The notes beneath the pieces are model-generated. The model saw nothing but the letters and a program-made list of their open reading frames with translations, was not told the DNA's origin and did not search any database. DNA of 64,000 nucleotides from Phyllobacterium zundukense (GTDB lineage Bacteria; Pseudomonadota; Alphaproteobacteria; Rhizobiales; Rhizobiaceae): contig NZ_CP104973.1 of the NCBI RefSeq assembly GCF_025452195.1, forward strand, positions 3,269,001-3,333,000. The letters are read 5' to 3'. Below are positions 8,445 to 17,076 of this stretch, one piece after another. Made by a program: the position numbers and the translations under genes. The first letter of the stretch is position 1. The number at the start of each line of letters is the position of its first letter.

Positions 8445-8768
8445 TTATTTGGCTATACGCAGTGACGCTTCGTACGCCCGTCTTGCCCATTCCGTCATGA
8501 TGTCGGGGTCATCGAAAGCCTCTGCGGGGACCGACCAATAAGGCATGCCGACTGGCCTCCTGCCCTCGCGCTCATAGGTCCATTGGCGGCAATTGGCTGC
8601 CTCAAACTCGGGCGCTGAGACCTTGTCTGCTTTCAAGAGAATTTCGTCACTGACTTCGAGCGCGATGATCGTGCCCTCGAAATAGATACCCTTGCCGCCG
8701 CCAAACATCCGTTTGATCGTGACCGGCCCTAGCCCTGAAAACAAATCCTGAATTGCGTCATTGTCCAT
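8445..8768 (-). CDS. TfoX/Sxy N-terminal domain protein
   Basis: This is a 107-residue single-domain protein of the TfoX-N family (LFSGLGPVTIKRMFGGGKGIYFEG is the family core, residues 9-32). Full TfoX/Sxy regulates competence in gammaproteobacteria; stand-alone N-domains in alphaproteobacteria have no settled role. It starts 9 bp after the stop of sufA on the same strand and is probably co-transcribed with it. Confidence 0.8.
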   Translation of the reverse strand: MDNDAIQDLFSGLGPVTIKRMFGGGKGIYFEGTIIALEVSDEILLKADKVSAPEFEAANCRQWTYEREGRRPVGMPYWSVPAEAFDDPDIMTEWARRAYEASLRIAK

Positions 8769-8777
8769 GACGGAAGA

Positions 8778-9152
8778 TCAAGAAGCGGCTGATGCCAGCG
8801 CTTCCGGCTTGACCGGCGTCAACTCAACAGACTCTCCACAGCCGCAGGCTGAAGTCTGATTGGGATTGTTGAAGACGAAGCCTGTGCGCAGCTTGGTCAC
8901 CTCAAAGTCCATCTGCGTGCCCAGGAGGTAGAGCACAGCTTCCGGCGCGACGAAAACCTTCGAGCCGTCTTTTTCGACCACATCATCACCGGCTTTTGCT
9001 TCGGTAACGAGATCGATCATATATTCCATGCCTGCGCAGCCGCCCTTCTTGATGCCGACGCGAATGCCGAGCGCATTTTCGCGCGTCGCCACAATCTCGC
9101 TCACGCGCTGTGCGGCGGCGTCAGTCAACGTCATGACAGAAAAACGACCCAT
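8778..9152 (-). CDS. sufA: Fe-S cluster assembly A-type carrier (SufA/HesB family)
   Basis: This A-type carrier moves Fe-S clusters from the SufBCD scaffold to client proteins. The three conserved cysteines are present in GCAGMEYMID (about residue 45) and ACGCGES (about residue 110). The protein is 124 residues, with an optional second Met at residue 7 (MTLTDAAAQRV). It lies at the distal end of the suf locus but is separated from sufT by an opposite-strand gene and a repeat, so it must have its own promoter. Inverted repeats in the region upstream (9169-9212) could be its operator. Confidence 0.9.
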   Translation of the reverse strand: MGRFSVMTLTDAAAQRVSEIVATRENALGIRVGIKKGGCAGMEYMIDLVTEAKAGDDVVEKDGSKVFVAPEAVLYLLGTQMDFEVTKLRTGFVFNNPNQTSACGCGESVELTPVKPEALASAAS

Positions 9153-9169
9153 TTCTCATCTCTCTTGTT

Positions 9170-9212
9170 CGAGATCGCTGGAACGATCACTCGAATAACA
9201 TAGTTAGTGTTA
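9170..9212. promoter_or_regulatory. Inverted repeats between sufA and the divergent secreted-protein gene
   Basis: TTCGAG and CTCGAA (inner TCG/CGA) form one inverted repeat at about 9170-9196, and TAACA with TGTTA around TAGTTAG forms a second directly beside it. They sit between two divergent start codons, where a shared operator would be expected. I cannot match them to a known iron or Fe-S regulator. Confidence 0.35.
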
Positions 9213-9259
9213 CACAACCGTCACTGCAAGTGTTCAAACTGTTCAAGAGGGCCGAAAGC

Positions 9260-9832
9260 ATGAATTATCGCCATCTCGTTGTTTGCAGCGCAGCAGTGTT
9301 CTCGCTGCATATTGTACCAGGGCTTGCGCAGGAAGCGAAACAGCCTGAAGCAACCACACCTGCACCCGCGGAAACACCGGTACCGAAGGAACAAGCGGCA
9401 ACCGCAACGCAGACGCCGCCCGAATATCTTGATGACCGGAGCAATCCCGAGGCCCTGATCAAATCCTACTATAATGCCATCAATAGGCAAGAATATGCCC
9501 GCGCTTACAGCTATTATGCTTCGGATAGCCCGCCGCAACCGTTCCCGCAGTTTCAGGCGGGATATGAAACCACCGCGTCGGTCAGCGTGCTGTTCGGCAA
9601 GGCTGTCGGCGAAGGCGCAGCCGGTTCCGCCTATTGGAGCCAGCCAATGGCGATTAAATCCGAGGGCAAAGATGGCAGCGTGACGGTGTTCAATGGTTGT
9701 TACCGTCTGCGGCTGGCAAATCCGGCGATTCAGGGCGTTCCCTACGTGCCGCTCTCCATATTGGACGGAACACTGCAGAAATCAGATCAACCGTTCGAAG
9801 AGAGCGTGCCGGAAGGCTGCGAAGCGCCTTAA
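9260..9832 (+). CDS. Hypothetical secreted protein, 190 aa
   Basis: I do not recognise this protein. It has a signal peptide (residues 1-25, ending GLA/QEAKQ), a Pro/Ala/Thr-rich linker (about 26-60), and a folded domain (YYNAINRQEYARAYSYY, then a C-terminal part with two Cys at NGCYRL and EGCEAP that may form a disulfide). The fold hint is NTF2/SnoaL-like, which is weak. The ATG at 9260 has AAGAGGG about 8 nt upstream. It lies on the opposite strand inside the suf locus, convergent with sufT. Confidence 0.65.
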   Translation: MNYRHLVVCSAAVFSLHIVPGLAQEAKQPEATTPAPAETPVPKEQAATATQTPPEYLDDRSNPEALIKSYYNAINRQEYARAYSYYASDSPPQPFPQFQAGYETTASVSVLFGKAVGEGAAGSAYWSQPMAIKSEGKDGSVTVFNGCYRLRLANPAIQGVPYVPLSILDGTLQKSDQPFEESVPEGCEAP

Positions 9833-9846
9833 AGAAAAAACCTGCT

Positions 9847-9991
9847 TAGGGTGCGTTGAGATTCGCGATCATGACGAGGCGAAAACGGTGGTTTTCGAGA
9901 AGCGGAGCGGAGCGTACTTGGAGTACGTGAGCACCGATCGCAGAAAAATGCCGTTTGCAGACCGTCAGGGCGTGAATATCAACTTACCCTA
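9847..9991. repeat. 145-bp element with 18-bp terminal inverted repeats (MITE-like)
   Basis: The ends are TAGGGTGCGTTGAGATTC (9847-9864) and the inverse of TAGGGTAAGTTGATATTC (9974-9991), 15 of 18 matching. The inside carries CGTACT-TGG-AGTACG and the AACGG/CCGTT pair, and no real ORF. It fills the gap between the convergent secreted-protein gene and sufT, and its last three bases are the sufT stop codon. The sequence has the look of a dispersed Rhizobiales intergenic repeat, but its copy number cannot be seen here. Confidence 0.65.
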
Positions 9992-10411
9992 GTACCAGCC
10001 GACGGCAACCTGCGCCTCTTCCGACATGCGATCGGGTGTCCAGGGTGGATCGAATGTCATGGTGACATCGACAAAACTCACGCCTTCTACGGCGCTGACC
10101 GCATCCTGTACCCAGCCCGGCATTTCGCCTGCAACCGGGCAGCCCGGTGCCGTCAGCGTCATTTCGATCTTGACCGAACGGTCGTCTTCGATGTCGATCT
10201 TGTAGACCAGACCGAGCTCGTAGATATCGGCAGGAATTTCCGGGTCATATACGGTTTTCAACGCACCGATCACATCATCGGTCATCCGCGCCAGTTCGTC
10301 GGCAGGAATAGCCGACACAGGCGCGGTCTCGACCTCAGCCTTTGCAGAACCGGTTTCAACTACCGGTGTCTCAGCTTTTTCCAGTGTCTCGACTTTGTCA
10401 GTCATTGTCAT
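9989..10411 (-). CDS. sufT: SUF system Fe-S assembly protein SufT (MIP18/DUF59 domain)
   Basis: This is a MIP18-family protein that supports maturation of Fe-S proteins. After a disordered N-terminus (1-40, Glu/Val/Thr-rich) comes the domain with VYDPEIPADIYELGLVYKID, and then the conserved cysteine in LTAPGCPVAGEMPGWV. The ATG at 10411 overlaps the sufS stop by one base (TGATG), so the two are coupled. The TAG stop lies in the terminal repeat of the element at 9847-9991, just after VGWY, which is a normal family ending, so little or nothing seems lost. Confidence 0.9.
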   Translation of the reverse strand: MTMTDKVETLEKAETPVVETGSAKAEVETAPVSAIPADELARMTDDVIGALKTVYDPEIPADIYELGLVYKIDIEDDRSVKIEMTLTAPGCPVAGEMPGWVQDAVSAVEGVSFVDVTMTFDPPWTPDRMSEEAQVAVGWY

Positions 10412-11652
10412 CACCCAAAGAATTTCCGCGCCTTTTCCAGCGCATCGGCGAGAACATCGATCTCGTCTCTTGTATTATACATCGCAAACGATGCACGGCA
10501 TGTGGATGTTACACCGAAGCGTTTCAATAGCGGCTGGGCGCAATGGGTACCTGCCCGCACCGCAACGCCTGCACGGTCGATGACCATCGATACGTCATGG
10601 GCGTGGATGCCCTGCAGTTCGAAGGAAATAATCGCACCCTTGCCCTTTGCATCGCCAAATATACGCAACGAATTGATTTCGCGCAGACGTTGGTGTGCAT
10701 AGTCGCGCAAATCTTCTTCGTGGGCGAGAATGGCGGCGCGGCCGATCTTTTCCACATATTCGATCGCTGCGCCAAGCCCGATAGCCTGGGCGATCGGCGG
10801 GGTGCCGGCTTCAAACCTGTGTGGCGGGTGGTTGTAAGTGACGATATCCTCCGTCACCTCCTCGATCATTTCGCCGCCGCCCTGGAACGGCCGCATCGCT
10901 TCGAGCATTTCCTTGCGCCCATAAAGCACACCGATGCCCGACGGGCCGTAAATCTTGTGGCCGGTAAAGACGTACCAGTCGCAACCGAGATCCTGCACAT
11001 CGACCGGCAGGTGCACTGCACCCTGGCTGCCATCGACCAGCACCGGAATACCGCGCGCATGGGCGATGCGTACGATCTCCTTGATCGGCGTCACTGTTCC
11101 GAGCACGTTCGACATATGGGTGATCGCGACAAGCTTGGTGCGGTCGGTCAGCCGCTTTTCAAATTCCTCGATGTGGAAAGCACCCTGTTCATCGACAGGC
11201 ACCCAGACAAGCTTCGCACCTTGCCGTTCGCGAATGAAATGCCATGGCACAATATTCGAGTGGTGCTCCATGATGGAAAGCACGATCTCGTCACCCTCGC
11301 CGATATTCGGCATACCGTAGCCATAGGCGACGGTATTGATCGACTCTGTCGCAGATTTGGTGAAAACGATTTCATCAACCGACGCTGCATTCAGAAACCG
11401 TCGAACGCTTTCCCTTGCTTTTTCATAGGCATCGGTCGCAGCGTTCGACAGGAAATGTAGCCCCCGATGCACATTGGCGTATTCGTTGGAATAGGTGTGC
11501 GTGATCATATCGATGACTGCGCGCGGTTTCTGGGCCGAAGCGCCATTATCGAGATAGACCAGCGGCTTGCCATAGACTTCACGCGACAGGATTGGGAAAT
11601 CCTGGCGAATTGCCTCTACGTCATAGCCGCTTTGAATGATCCTTGTATCCAT
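10411..11652 (-). CDS. sufS: Cysteine desulfurase SufS (group II)
   Basis: This PLP enzyme takes sulfur from cysteine for the SufBCD scaffold. The PLP lysine is in VFTGHKIYGPSGIGVLYG (about residue 225), and the persulfide cysteine is in RAGTHCAQPLLKRFG (about residue 365), the RxGxHC form that marks SufS. The ATG at 11652 has GGAAAG 10 nt upstream; an in-frame ATG at 11670 is possible but lacks a site. The gene follows sufD by about 32 bp. A SufE or SufU partner is not present in the window. Confidence 0.95.
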   Translation of the reverse strand: MDTRIIQSGYDVEAIRQDFPILSREVYGKPLVYLDNGASAQKPRAVIDMITHTYSNEYANVHRGLHFLSNAATDAYEKARESVRRFLNAASVDEIVFTKSATESINTVAYGYGMPNIGEGDEIVLSIMEHHSNIVPWHFIRERQGAKLVWVPVDEQGAFHIEEFEKRLTDRTKLVAITHMSNVLGTVTPIKEIVRIAHARGIPVLVDGSQGAVHLPVDVQDLGCDWYVFTGHKIYGPSGIGVLYGRKEMLEAMRPFQGGGEMIEEVTEDIVTYNHPPHRFEAGTPPIAQAIGLGAAIEYVEKIGRAAILAHEEDLRDYAHQRLREINSLRIFGDAKGKGAIISFELQGIHAHDVSMVIDRAGVAVRAGTHCAQPLLKRFGVTSTCRASFAMYNTRDEIDVLADALEKARKFFG

Positions 11653-11684
11653 GATAGCCGCGCTTTCCATATAGGTTCAGTCGA

Positions 11685-12956
11685 TCAGACGTGTACCGCG
11701 AGCCATTTGTCGAGAATGTCTTCAAGCGCCTCGACAAGGGGTTCGTTTTCCAGCTCTTCGACGATTTCGGCAACGAAAGCCTTGATCAAAAGACCGCGTG
11801 CTTCATTTTCGGGGATGCCGCGTGCACGCAGGTAGAACAGATGATTGCCATCGATCTCTGTAACGGTTGCGCCATGGCCGCACGCCACGTCATCCGCAAA
11901 AATCTCAAGCTCCGGCTTGGCGTCGAATTCGCCATCGTCCGAGAGAAGCAACGTGTTGCATGCCATGCGCGCGTCGGTCTTCTGGGCGATCTTGTTGACC
12001 TTGATCTGACCCTGAAACACTCCGCGCGCGCGATCCGTCACAACGTTTCGGATGATTTGCACCGATGTTGTGTTTTCGACCAGATGACCGAGTGTCATGG
12101 TGACGTCCGTATGGCTGTCGCCGCCGAGCAAATTGACACCGCGGAGCTGGAAGTCGGAACCCTCGCCCTTCACCAGCACATGCACTTCCTGACGGACGAG
12201 CTTGCCGCCGGCATTGACAACGTAAAGCGTCAATTTGGCATTGGAACCAATCGTGGCAATGAACTGCGCCAGCTGCGTTGCCTCGACGCCCTGCTCGCGC
12301 AGGATGATCCAGGTGATTTCGGCATCATCAGCGATGGTTACATTGCTGACGCTGGTCGAAAAACCTTCGCCCTCGCCGCCGGTTTGGCGCTCGATGATTG
12401 TTGCCTTGACACCCTTGCCGAATTTGACCGGAAAACGCACATGCCCCTGACCGCGAAGCTGGGCGTTCTGCAATTCGAGCGGCGTTTCCAGTTCTACACC
12501 ATCGGCAAAGGCAATGGCCCAGCCATCGGTGACATATGCCGCATTGATCTGGCCGATCGCGTCGTCGCCGTCACGAATGGCAAGCTCGCGGATCACCGAA
12601 CCATCGGACAGTTTATCACCGAACCTGGTGAATTCGACACCTTCGAGACGCGGAGACGTCAGCGCGACGCCGTTGGAAACGGTCGCCACCGCCGATCCTG
12701 CGATAATCGCCGGCAAGGCGTTGGTTCCAGCTGTCCCATCATGGGCGGGAACGTTGCGTAGCAATGTGCGCAGATCAGTATAGTGCCAAGCCTCGACTCG
12801 ACGCGAAGGAAGACCTTGCGTCTTCAACGCTTCAATGGCGTTGTCGCGGGCGCTGGCGATCTCGCCGTCGCCCGGCAGTTCGCCCATCCGGTCGACGAAA
12901 GCGTCGACCAGTGCCGATTCAGCAGGTGTGGGTTGGCGTCCTGTATGAACATTCAT
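11685..12956 (-). CDS. sufD: Fe-S cluster assembly protein SufD
   Basis: SufD is a scaffold subunit that pairs with SufB and the ATPase SufC. The 423-residue protein has the SufBD beta-helix core, with AYVTDGWAIAFADGVELETP in the middle and the family C-terminus CGHGATVTEIDGNHLFYLRARGIPENEA (about 355-385), which includes the conserved His of the SufB-SufD interface. It starts 11 bp after sufC and is followed by sufS. Confidence 0.94.
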   Translation of the reverse strand: MNVHTGRQPTPAESALVDAFVDRMGELPGDGEIASARDNAIEALKTQGLPSRRVEAWHYTDLRTLLRNVPAHDGTAGTNALPAIIAGSAVATVSNGVALTSPRLEGVEFTRFGDKLSDGSVIRELAIRDGDDAIGQINAAYVTDGWAIAFADGVELETPLELQNAQLRGQGHVRFPVKFGKGVKATIIERQTGGEGEGFSTSVSNVTIADDAEITWIILREQGVEATQLAQFIATIGSNAKLTLYVVNAGGKLVRQEVHVLVKGEGSDFQLRGVNLLGGDSHTDVTMTLGHLVENTTSVQIIRNVVTDRARGVFQGQIKVNKIAQKTDARMACNTLLLSDDGEFDAKPELEIFADDVACGHGATVTEIDGNHLFYLRARGIPENEARGLLIKAFVAEIVEELENEPLVEALEDILDKWLAVHV

Positions 12957-12967
12957 GACGTTATTCC

Positions 12968-13723
12968 TCAGGCTGCCTCACCGATGATATTGGCATAGCC
13001 ATTCTCTTCCAGCTCGAGCGCAAGATTCTTGTCGCCCGACTTGATCACCTGCCCCTTGTAGAGAACATGGACAGTGTCCGGCACGATATAGTCGAGCAAA
13101 CGCTGGTAATGGGTGATGACGACAACAGCGCGATCGGGCGACCGCAATGCATTGACGCCATCGGCAACGATCTTGAGCGCGTCGATGTCGAGACCGGAAT
13201 CGGTCTCGTCGAGAACGCAGAGCTTCGGCTCGAGCAGCTTCATCTGCAGGATTTCCGCACGTTTCTTCTCGCCGCCGGAGAAACCGACATTGAGTGGACG
13301 CTTGAGCATGGCGATATCCATGTCGAGTGACGCAGCTGCTGTCTTCACGCGCCCGATGAATTCGGGGATTTTCAGCGGCTCTTCACCGCGCGCCTTGCGC
13401 TGCGAATTTATCGCAACCTTCAGGAATTCCATCGTCGCAACCCCCGGTATCTCCATCGGATACTGGAACGCCAGGAAAATGCCCTTGGCTGCACGCTCGG
13501 ACGGGTCGAGCTCCAGGATGGATTCGCCATTGTAAAGAATGTCGCCTTCGGTGACCTCGTAGTCGTCGCGGCCCGCGAGAATATAGGACAGAGTCGATTT
13601 CCCGGAACCGTTCGGCCCCATGATCGCAGCGACTTCACCAGCCTTGACGGTAAGATTCAGACCGCGAATGATCTCGGTGTCCGTGTCTGCGATCTTCGCA
13701 TGAAGGTTTCTGATTTCCAGCAT
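12968..13723 (-). CDS. sufC: Fe-S cluster assembly ATPase SufC
   Basis: This cytoplasmic ABC-type ATPase drives SufB-SufD rearrangement. Walker A is GPNGSGKSTLS (about residue 36), the signature is NVGFSGGEKKRAEILQM, Walker B is LCVLDETDSGLDIDAL, and the switch His is in VVITHYQRLLDYI. The 251 residues match the family. It lies 82 bp downstream of the small unknown gene that follows sufB. Confidence 0.95.
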   Translation of the reverse strand: MLEIRNLHAKIADTDTEIIRGLNLTVKAGEVAAIMGPNGSGKSTLSYILAGRDDYEVTEGDILYNGESILELDPSERAAKGIFLAFQYPMEIPGVATMEFLKVAINSQRKARGEEPLKIPEFIGRVKTAAASLDMDIAMLKRPLNVGFSGGEKKRAEILQMKLLEPKLCVLDETDSGLDIDALKIVADGVNALRSPDRAVVVITHYQRLLDYIVPDTVHVLYKGQVIKSGDKNLALELEENGYANIIGEAA

Positions 13724-13805
13724 TTTACTACCTTTTGGATTCCGGGAATCAGCCTTGGCGATCCCTAACTTTTAATCTTGGTTCTGTTGGCCTGTGCCGT
13801 ACCGA

Positions 13806-14012
13806 CTATGATGAACTCTCGCCGCTGAGGGTCTTGAGGCGCTCGACCACAGATGCGAGCTCCTTGCGCGCTCTGATCAGCTCCGGCTCAAGAACGCTCT
13901 CGGTCGCGGTAGACGAACGCGCTATCGTGTCAGTCAACTCGTCGATCACTTCACCCAGTTCTTCATAACGCCGGCGAAGCCTGTCGAGTGCGTCAGTAGT
14001 GATTGGTGCCAT
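13806..14012 (-). CDS. Small unknown protein encoded between sufB and sufC, 68 aa
   Basis: The ATG overlaps the sufB stop by one base (TAATG), so its translation is probably coupled to sufB. The 68 residues are nearly all helical and heptad-like (ALDRLRRRYEELGEVIDELTDTIARS, then ELIRARKELASVVERLKTL), with no cysteine and no membrane span. I do not recognise a family. Its position inside the operon suggests a helper or regulator of SufBC assembly, which is inference only. Confidence 0.65.
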   Translation of the reverse strand: MAPITTDALDRLRRRYEELGEVIDELTDTIARSSTATESVLEPELIRARKELASVVERLKTLSGESSS

Positions 14013-15538
14013 TATCCGACGCTCCCCTCGAGGCTGATGCCGATCAGCTTCTGCGCTTCAACGGCAAATTCCATCGGCAATTCCTGGATGACTTCCTTGA
14101 CGAAGCCATTGACGATGAGTGCAATCGCCTCTTCTTCCGGAATGCCGCGCTGCATTACATAGAACAGCGCATCTTCCGAGATCTTCGAGGTGGTCGCCTC
14201 GTGTTCGAACTGCGCGGTCGCATTCTTGGCCTCGATGTAGGGCACCGTATGCGCGCCGCAATCATTACCGATCAATAGCGAGTCGCACTGGGTGAAGTTG
14301 CGGGCGTTCTCGGCCTTGCGATGGGCTGAAACCTGACCGCGATAGGTGTTGTTCGACTTGCCCGCCGAAATACCTTTGGAGATGATACGGCTCGACGTGT
14401 TCTTGCCGAGATGCAACATCTTGGTACCGCTGTCGATCTGCTGGTGACCATTGGAAACGGCGATCGAGTAAAACTCGCCGCGTGAATTATCACCGCGCAG
14501 AATGACCGAAGGATATTTCCAGGTGATCGCGGAACCGGTTTCGACCTGCGTCCATGAAATCTTGGAATTGACGCCGCGGCAATCGCCACGCTTGGTGACG
14601 AAGTTGTAGATACCGCCCTTGCCTTCCGCGTCGCCGGGGAACCAGTTCTGCACCGTCGAATATTTGATCTCTGCATCGTCAAGCGCAATCAGCTCGACAA
14701 CAGCCGCATGCAGCTGGTTTTCGTCGCGCTGCGGTGCCGTGCAGCCTTCGAGGTAGGACACATACGCACCTTCTTCAGCGATGATCAGCGTCCGCTCGAA
14801 CTGGCCGGTATCACGCTCATTGATGCGGAAATAAGTGGAAAGCTCCATCGGGCAACGCACGCCCTTCGGCACATAGACAAACGAACCGTCAGTGAAGACA
14901 GCCGAATTCAGCGTCGCGTAGAAATTATCCGAAACCGGAACAACCGTTGCGAGATACTTCTTCACCAGATCCGGATGTTCGCGGATCGCTTCGGAGATCG
15001 AGCAGAAGATGACACCGGCTTTTGCCAATTCAGCCTTGAACGTCGTGACCACCGAGACGCTGTCGAACACAGCGTCGACAGCAACGCGGCCGGACTTGTA
15101 GACATTGTCGCTGGCTTCATCTTCGTCGCTGGGGCTCGCTTCGCCGACCTTGCGTACACCCGCGAGGATTTCCTGCTCTTTCAAAGGAATTCCCAGCTTC
15201 TCATAGGTGCGCAGCAGCTCCGGATCGACATCGGCAAGCGACGTCGGGCCGGTCTGGTTCTTCGGACCGGCGTAATAGACCATGTCCTGGAAGTCGATCT
15301 TAGGATAGTTCACGCGCGCCCAAGTGGGCTCTTCCATCGTCAGCCAGCGTTCATAAGCCTTCAGACGCCATTCAAGCATCCAGTCCGGCTCATTCTTCTT
15401 GGCAGAGATGAAGCGAATGATATCTGCATTAAGGCCCTTCGGCGCCTTATCCATTTCGATAAGGGTTTCAAAGCCGTATTTGTACTGGTCCACGTCAAGC
15501 GTACGGACCCGGTCAATGGTTTCCTGCACTGCAGGCAT
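14012..15538 (-). CDS. sufB: Fe-S cluster assembly scaffold SufB
   Basis: This is the main scaffold on which Fe-S clusters form. The 508 residues include [11 protein letters not shown] in the N-terminal part, [27 protein letters not shown] and [25 protein letters not shown] (with a cysteine of the type that receives persulfide), [20 protein letters not shown], and the C-terminal [22 protein letters not shown]. It is 168 bp from the upstream desulfurase gene, a gap large enough for a second promoter. Confidence 0.96.
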   Translation of the reverse strand: MPAVQETIDRVRTLDVDQYKYGFETLIEMDKAPKGLNADIIRFISAKKNEPDWMLEWRLKAYERWLTMEEPTWARVNYPKIDFQDMVYYAGPKNQTGPTSLADVDPELLRTYEKLGIPLKEQEILAGVRKVGEASPSDEDEASDNVYKSGRVAVDAVFDSVSVVTTFKAELAKAGVIFCSISEAIREHPDLVKKYLATVVPVSDNFYATLNSAVFTDGSFVYVPKGVRCPMELSTYFRINERDTGQFERTLIIAEEGAYVSYLEGCTAPQRDENQLHAAVVELIALDDAEIKYSTVQNWFPGDAEGKGGIYNFVTKRGDCRGVNSKISWTQVETGSAITWKYPSVILRGDNSRGEFYSIAVSNGHQQIDSGTKMLHLGKNTSSRIISKGISAGKSNNTYRGQVSAHRKAENARNFTQCDSLLIGNDCGAHTVPYIEAKNATAQFEHEATTSKISEDALFYVMQRGIPEEEAIALIVNGFVKEVIQELPMEFAVEAQKLIGISLEGSVG

Positions 15539-15706
15539 TGGCGTTCTCCATCCACGCGGGGTTCAAGGTCCCGCAGTTGCAAACGTCAAGGCAGTATGTC
15601 GTCTTGAATATCTGCCTCTATGTAGTGCGCAATCGCACGATTTAACACCGGTATTCACCGGATTTTTTTCAATTAACGGCGATAATCTGCCGATAATCGA
15701 ATTTCT

Positions 15707-16882
15707 TTACGCGGCATCGGCCGCGGCTGGTTTCGAGCGGTCGCGTCGTGCGACCATAATCTTCAGCGCTTCCAGAAAAAGCGCGATCTCTTCATCACCG
15801 GTATCCGGCGCCGTTGAGATGCGCAGACCGCCTGTTCCGTCGCCATATCCCATCGCCGCAAGCACGTGACTTGGCCCGACTTTTCCGGATGAACAGGCGG
15901 ATCCGGCCGATAGCGCGATTCCGGCAAGATCGAAAGCGATCTGTACCGTTTCCGCTTTCATATCAGCCAGCGAAAACATGGTGGTGTTCGGCAGGCGGTC
16001 GACGGCCCCACCATAGATAAATGCATCAGGTGCGATCGCCCGCACGCTCTGTTCTATCATTTCGCGTTTTTGTGTTGGCCATCCGCCAGAATCCAGGCGT
16101 TCCTTGGCCACGCGTGCCGCTGCACCGAATCCGGCGATCAGCGGCAAGGCTTCGGTACCGCCGCGATGGCCCTTTTCCTGTCCACCACCGCGGATGATGG
16201 GTTTCGGCATCACCAGATCAGATACGGCCACAATTGCTCCAACGCCTTTTGGACCGCCGATCTTGTGCGACGACAGGATGAGATAATCCGCAGAAGATGT
16301 TGTAATATCGAGCGGAACTCGTCCTGCGGCCTGCACCGCGTCAACAACGAAGAGCCCGCCAAATTCCTTCACCAGCGCACCAATCGTTTCGATCGGCTGC
16401 AAGACGCCAGTTTCGTTGTTGGCCGCCTGTACGGCAACGAGCGGCAGCCCTTGGCTGCGATCATGGGCAACAAGAAACTCGCGCAGCTGCTCCAGATCAA
16501 CCAGGCCGTTGTCGTCAACACCAATTAAGTCAACCTGATCTGCCGGAAACTGTCCGCCGGCCAGGATACAAGGATGCTCGGTTGCGCTGACATAAAGCCG
16601 CGAAAGACGCATCGCTGCCCGCCCCATCGTATAATGTGGCGTCAGCAGGGTTGAAGCTGCCTCGGTCGCACCCGATGTAAAGAACACATGATCAGGCTTG
16701 GAGTTCACCAGCGCAGCGACATCGCGGCGCGCGGCTTCGAGAATTGCCTTGGTCGCCCGGCCTTCCAGATGAACGGATGACGGATTGCCGGTCTGCATCA
16801 GCGCATTGACGACAGCATCGCGCGCCGCCGCAATCAGCGGCGCACTTGCATTGTAGTCGAGATAGGCGCGATTGCGGGCCAT
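15707..16882 (-). CDS. Cysteine desulfurase, IscS/NifS type (group I)
   Basis: This PLP-dependent desulfurase heads the suf cluster. The N-terminal YLDYNASAPL is typical, the PLP lysine is in LSSHKIGGPKGVGAIV (about residue 203), and the catalytic cysteine is in AGSACSSGKVGPSHVL (about residue 327), the longer loop form of IscS/NifS. The 391 residues fit. The locus thus carries two desulfurases of different groups. A candidate Irr box lies about 100 bp upstream, in the gap shared with the hydrolase gene at 17077. Confidence 0.93.
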   Translation of the reverse strand: MARNRAYLDYNASAPLIAAARDAVVNALMQTGNPSSVHLEGRATKAILEAARRDVAALVNSKPDHVFFTSGATEAASTLLTPHYTMGRAAMRLSRLYVSATEHPCILAGGQFPADQVDLIGVDDNGLVDLEQLREFLVAHDRSQGLPLVAVQAANNETGVLQPIETIGALVKEFGGLFVVDAVQAAGRVPLDITTSSADYLILSSHKIGGPKGVGAIVAVSDLVMPKPIIRGGGQEKGHRGGTEALPLIAGFGAAARVAKERLDSGGWPTQKREMIEQSVRAIAPDAFIYGGAVDRLPNTTMFSLADMKAETVQIAFDLAGIALSAGSACSSGKVGPSHVLAAMGYGDGTGGLRISTAPDTGDEEIALFLEALKIMVARRDRSKPAAADAA

Positions 16883-16981
16883 GCTTCTCTGATTCCTGTT
16901 CTTTTGGCAAAAAGCGCAATTTTCTTGAAATTCGGCCTCGTACCAGCCTATTAAGCCGGTTCGAGATAAGTTCTACACCAG

Positions 16982-16998
16982 TTTTGAACGGTTCTAAA
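16982..16998. promoter_or_regulatory. Candidate Irr (iron-control element) box within a 27-bp palindrome
   Basis: TTTTGAACGGTTCTAAA matches the Rhizobiales Irr consensus (TTTAGAA-NNN-TTCTAAA) at all specified positions but one. It lies inside a larger near-perfect palindrome (16977-17003, arms ACCAGTTT and AAACTGGT). Irr is the haem-responsive iron regulator of this order, and suf operons are among its predicted targets. The box is centred about 108 bp from the desulfurase start and 87 bp from the hydrolase start. Confidence 0.7.
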
Positions 16999-17076
16999 CT
17001 GGTTTTATGGTCGCTGTTGATTGCCGTCAAGCCCGGCTGGTCAAGAAGCGCCCAATTGGCGAAGACTGGAGTATAT

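Noticed and set aside
11691..12761. Plus-strand ORF (356 codons) opposite sufD
   Set aside because: No domain and no start signal; sufD is certain on the other strand.
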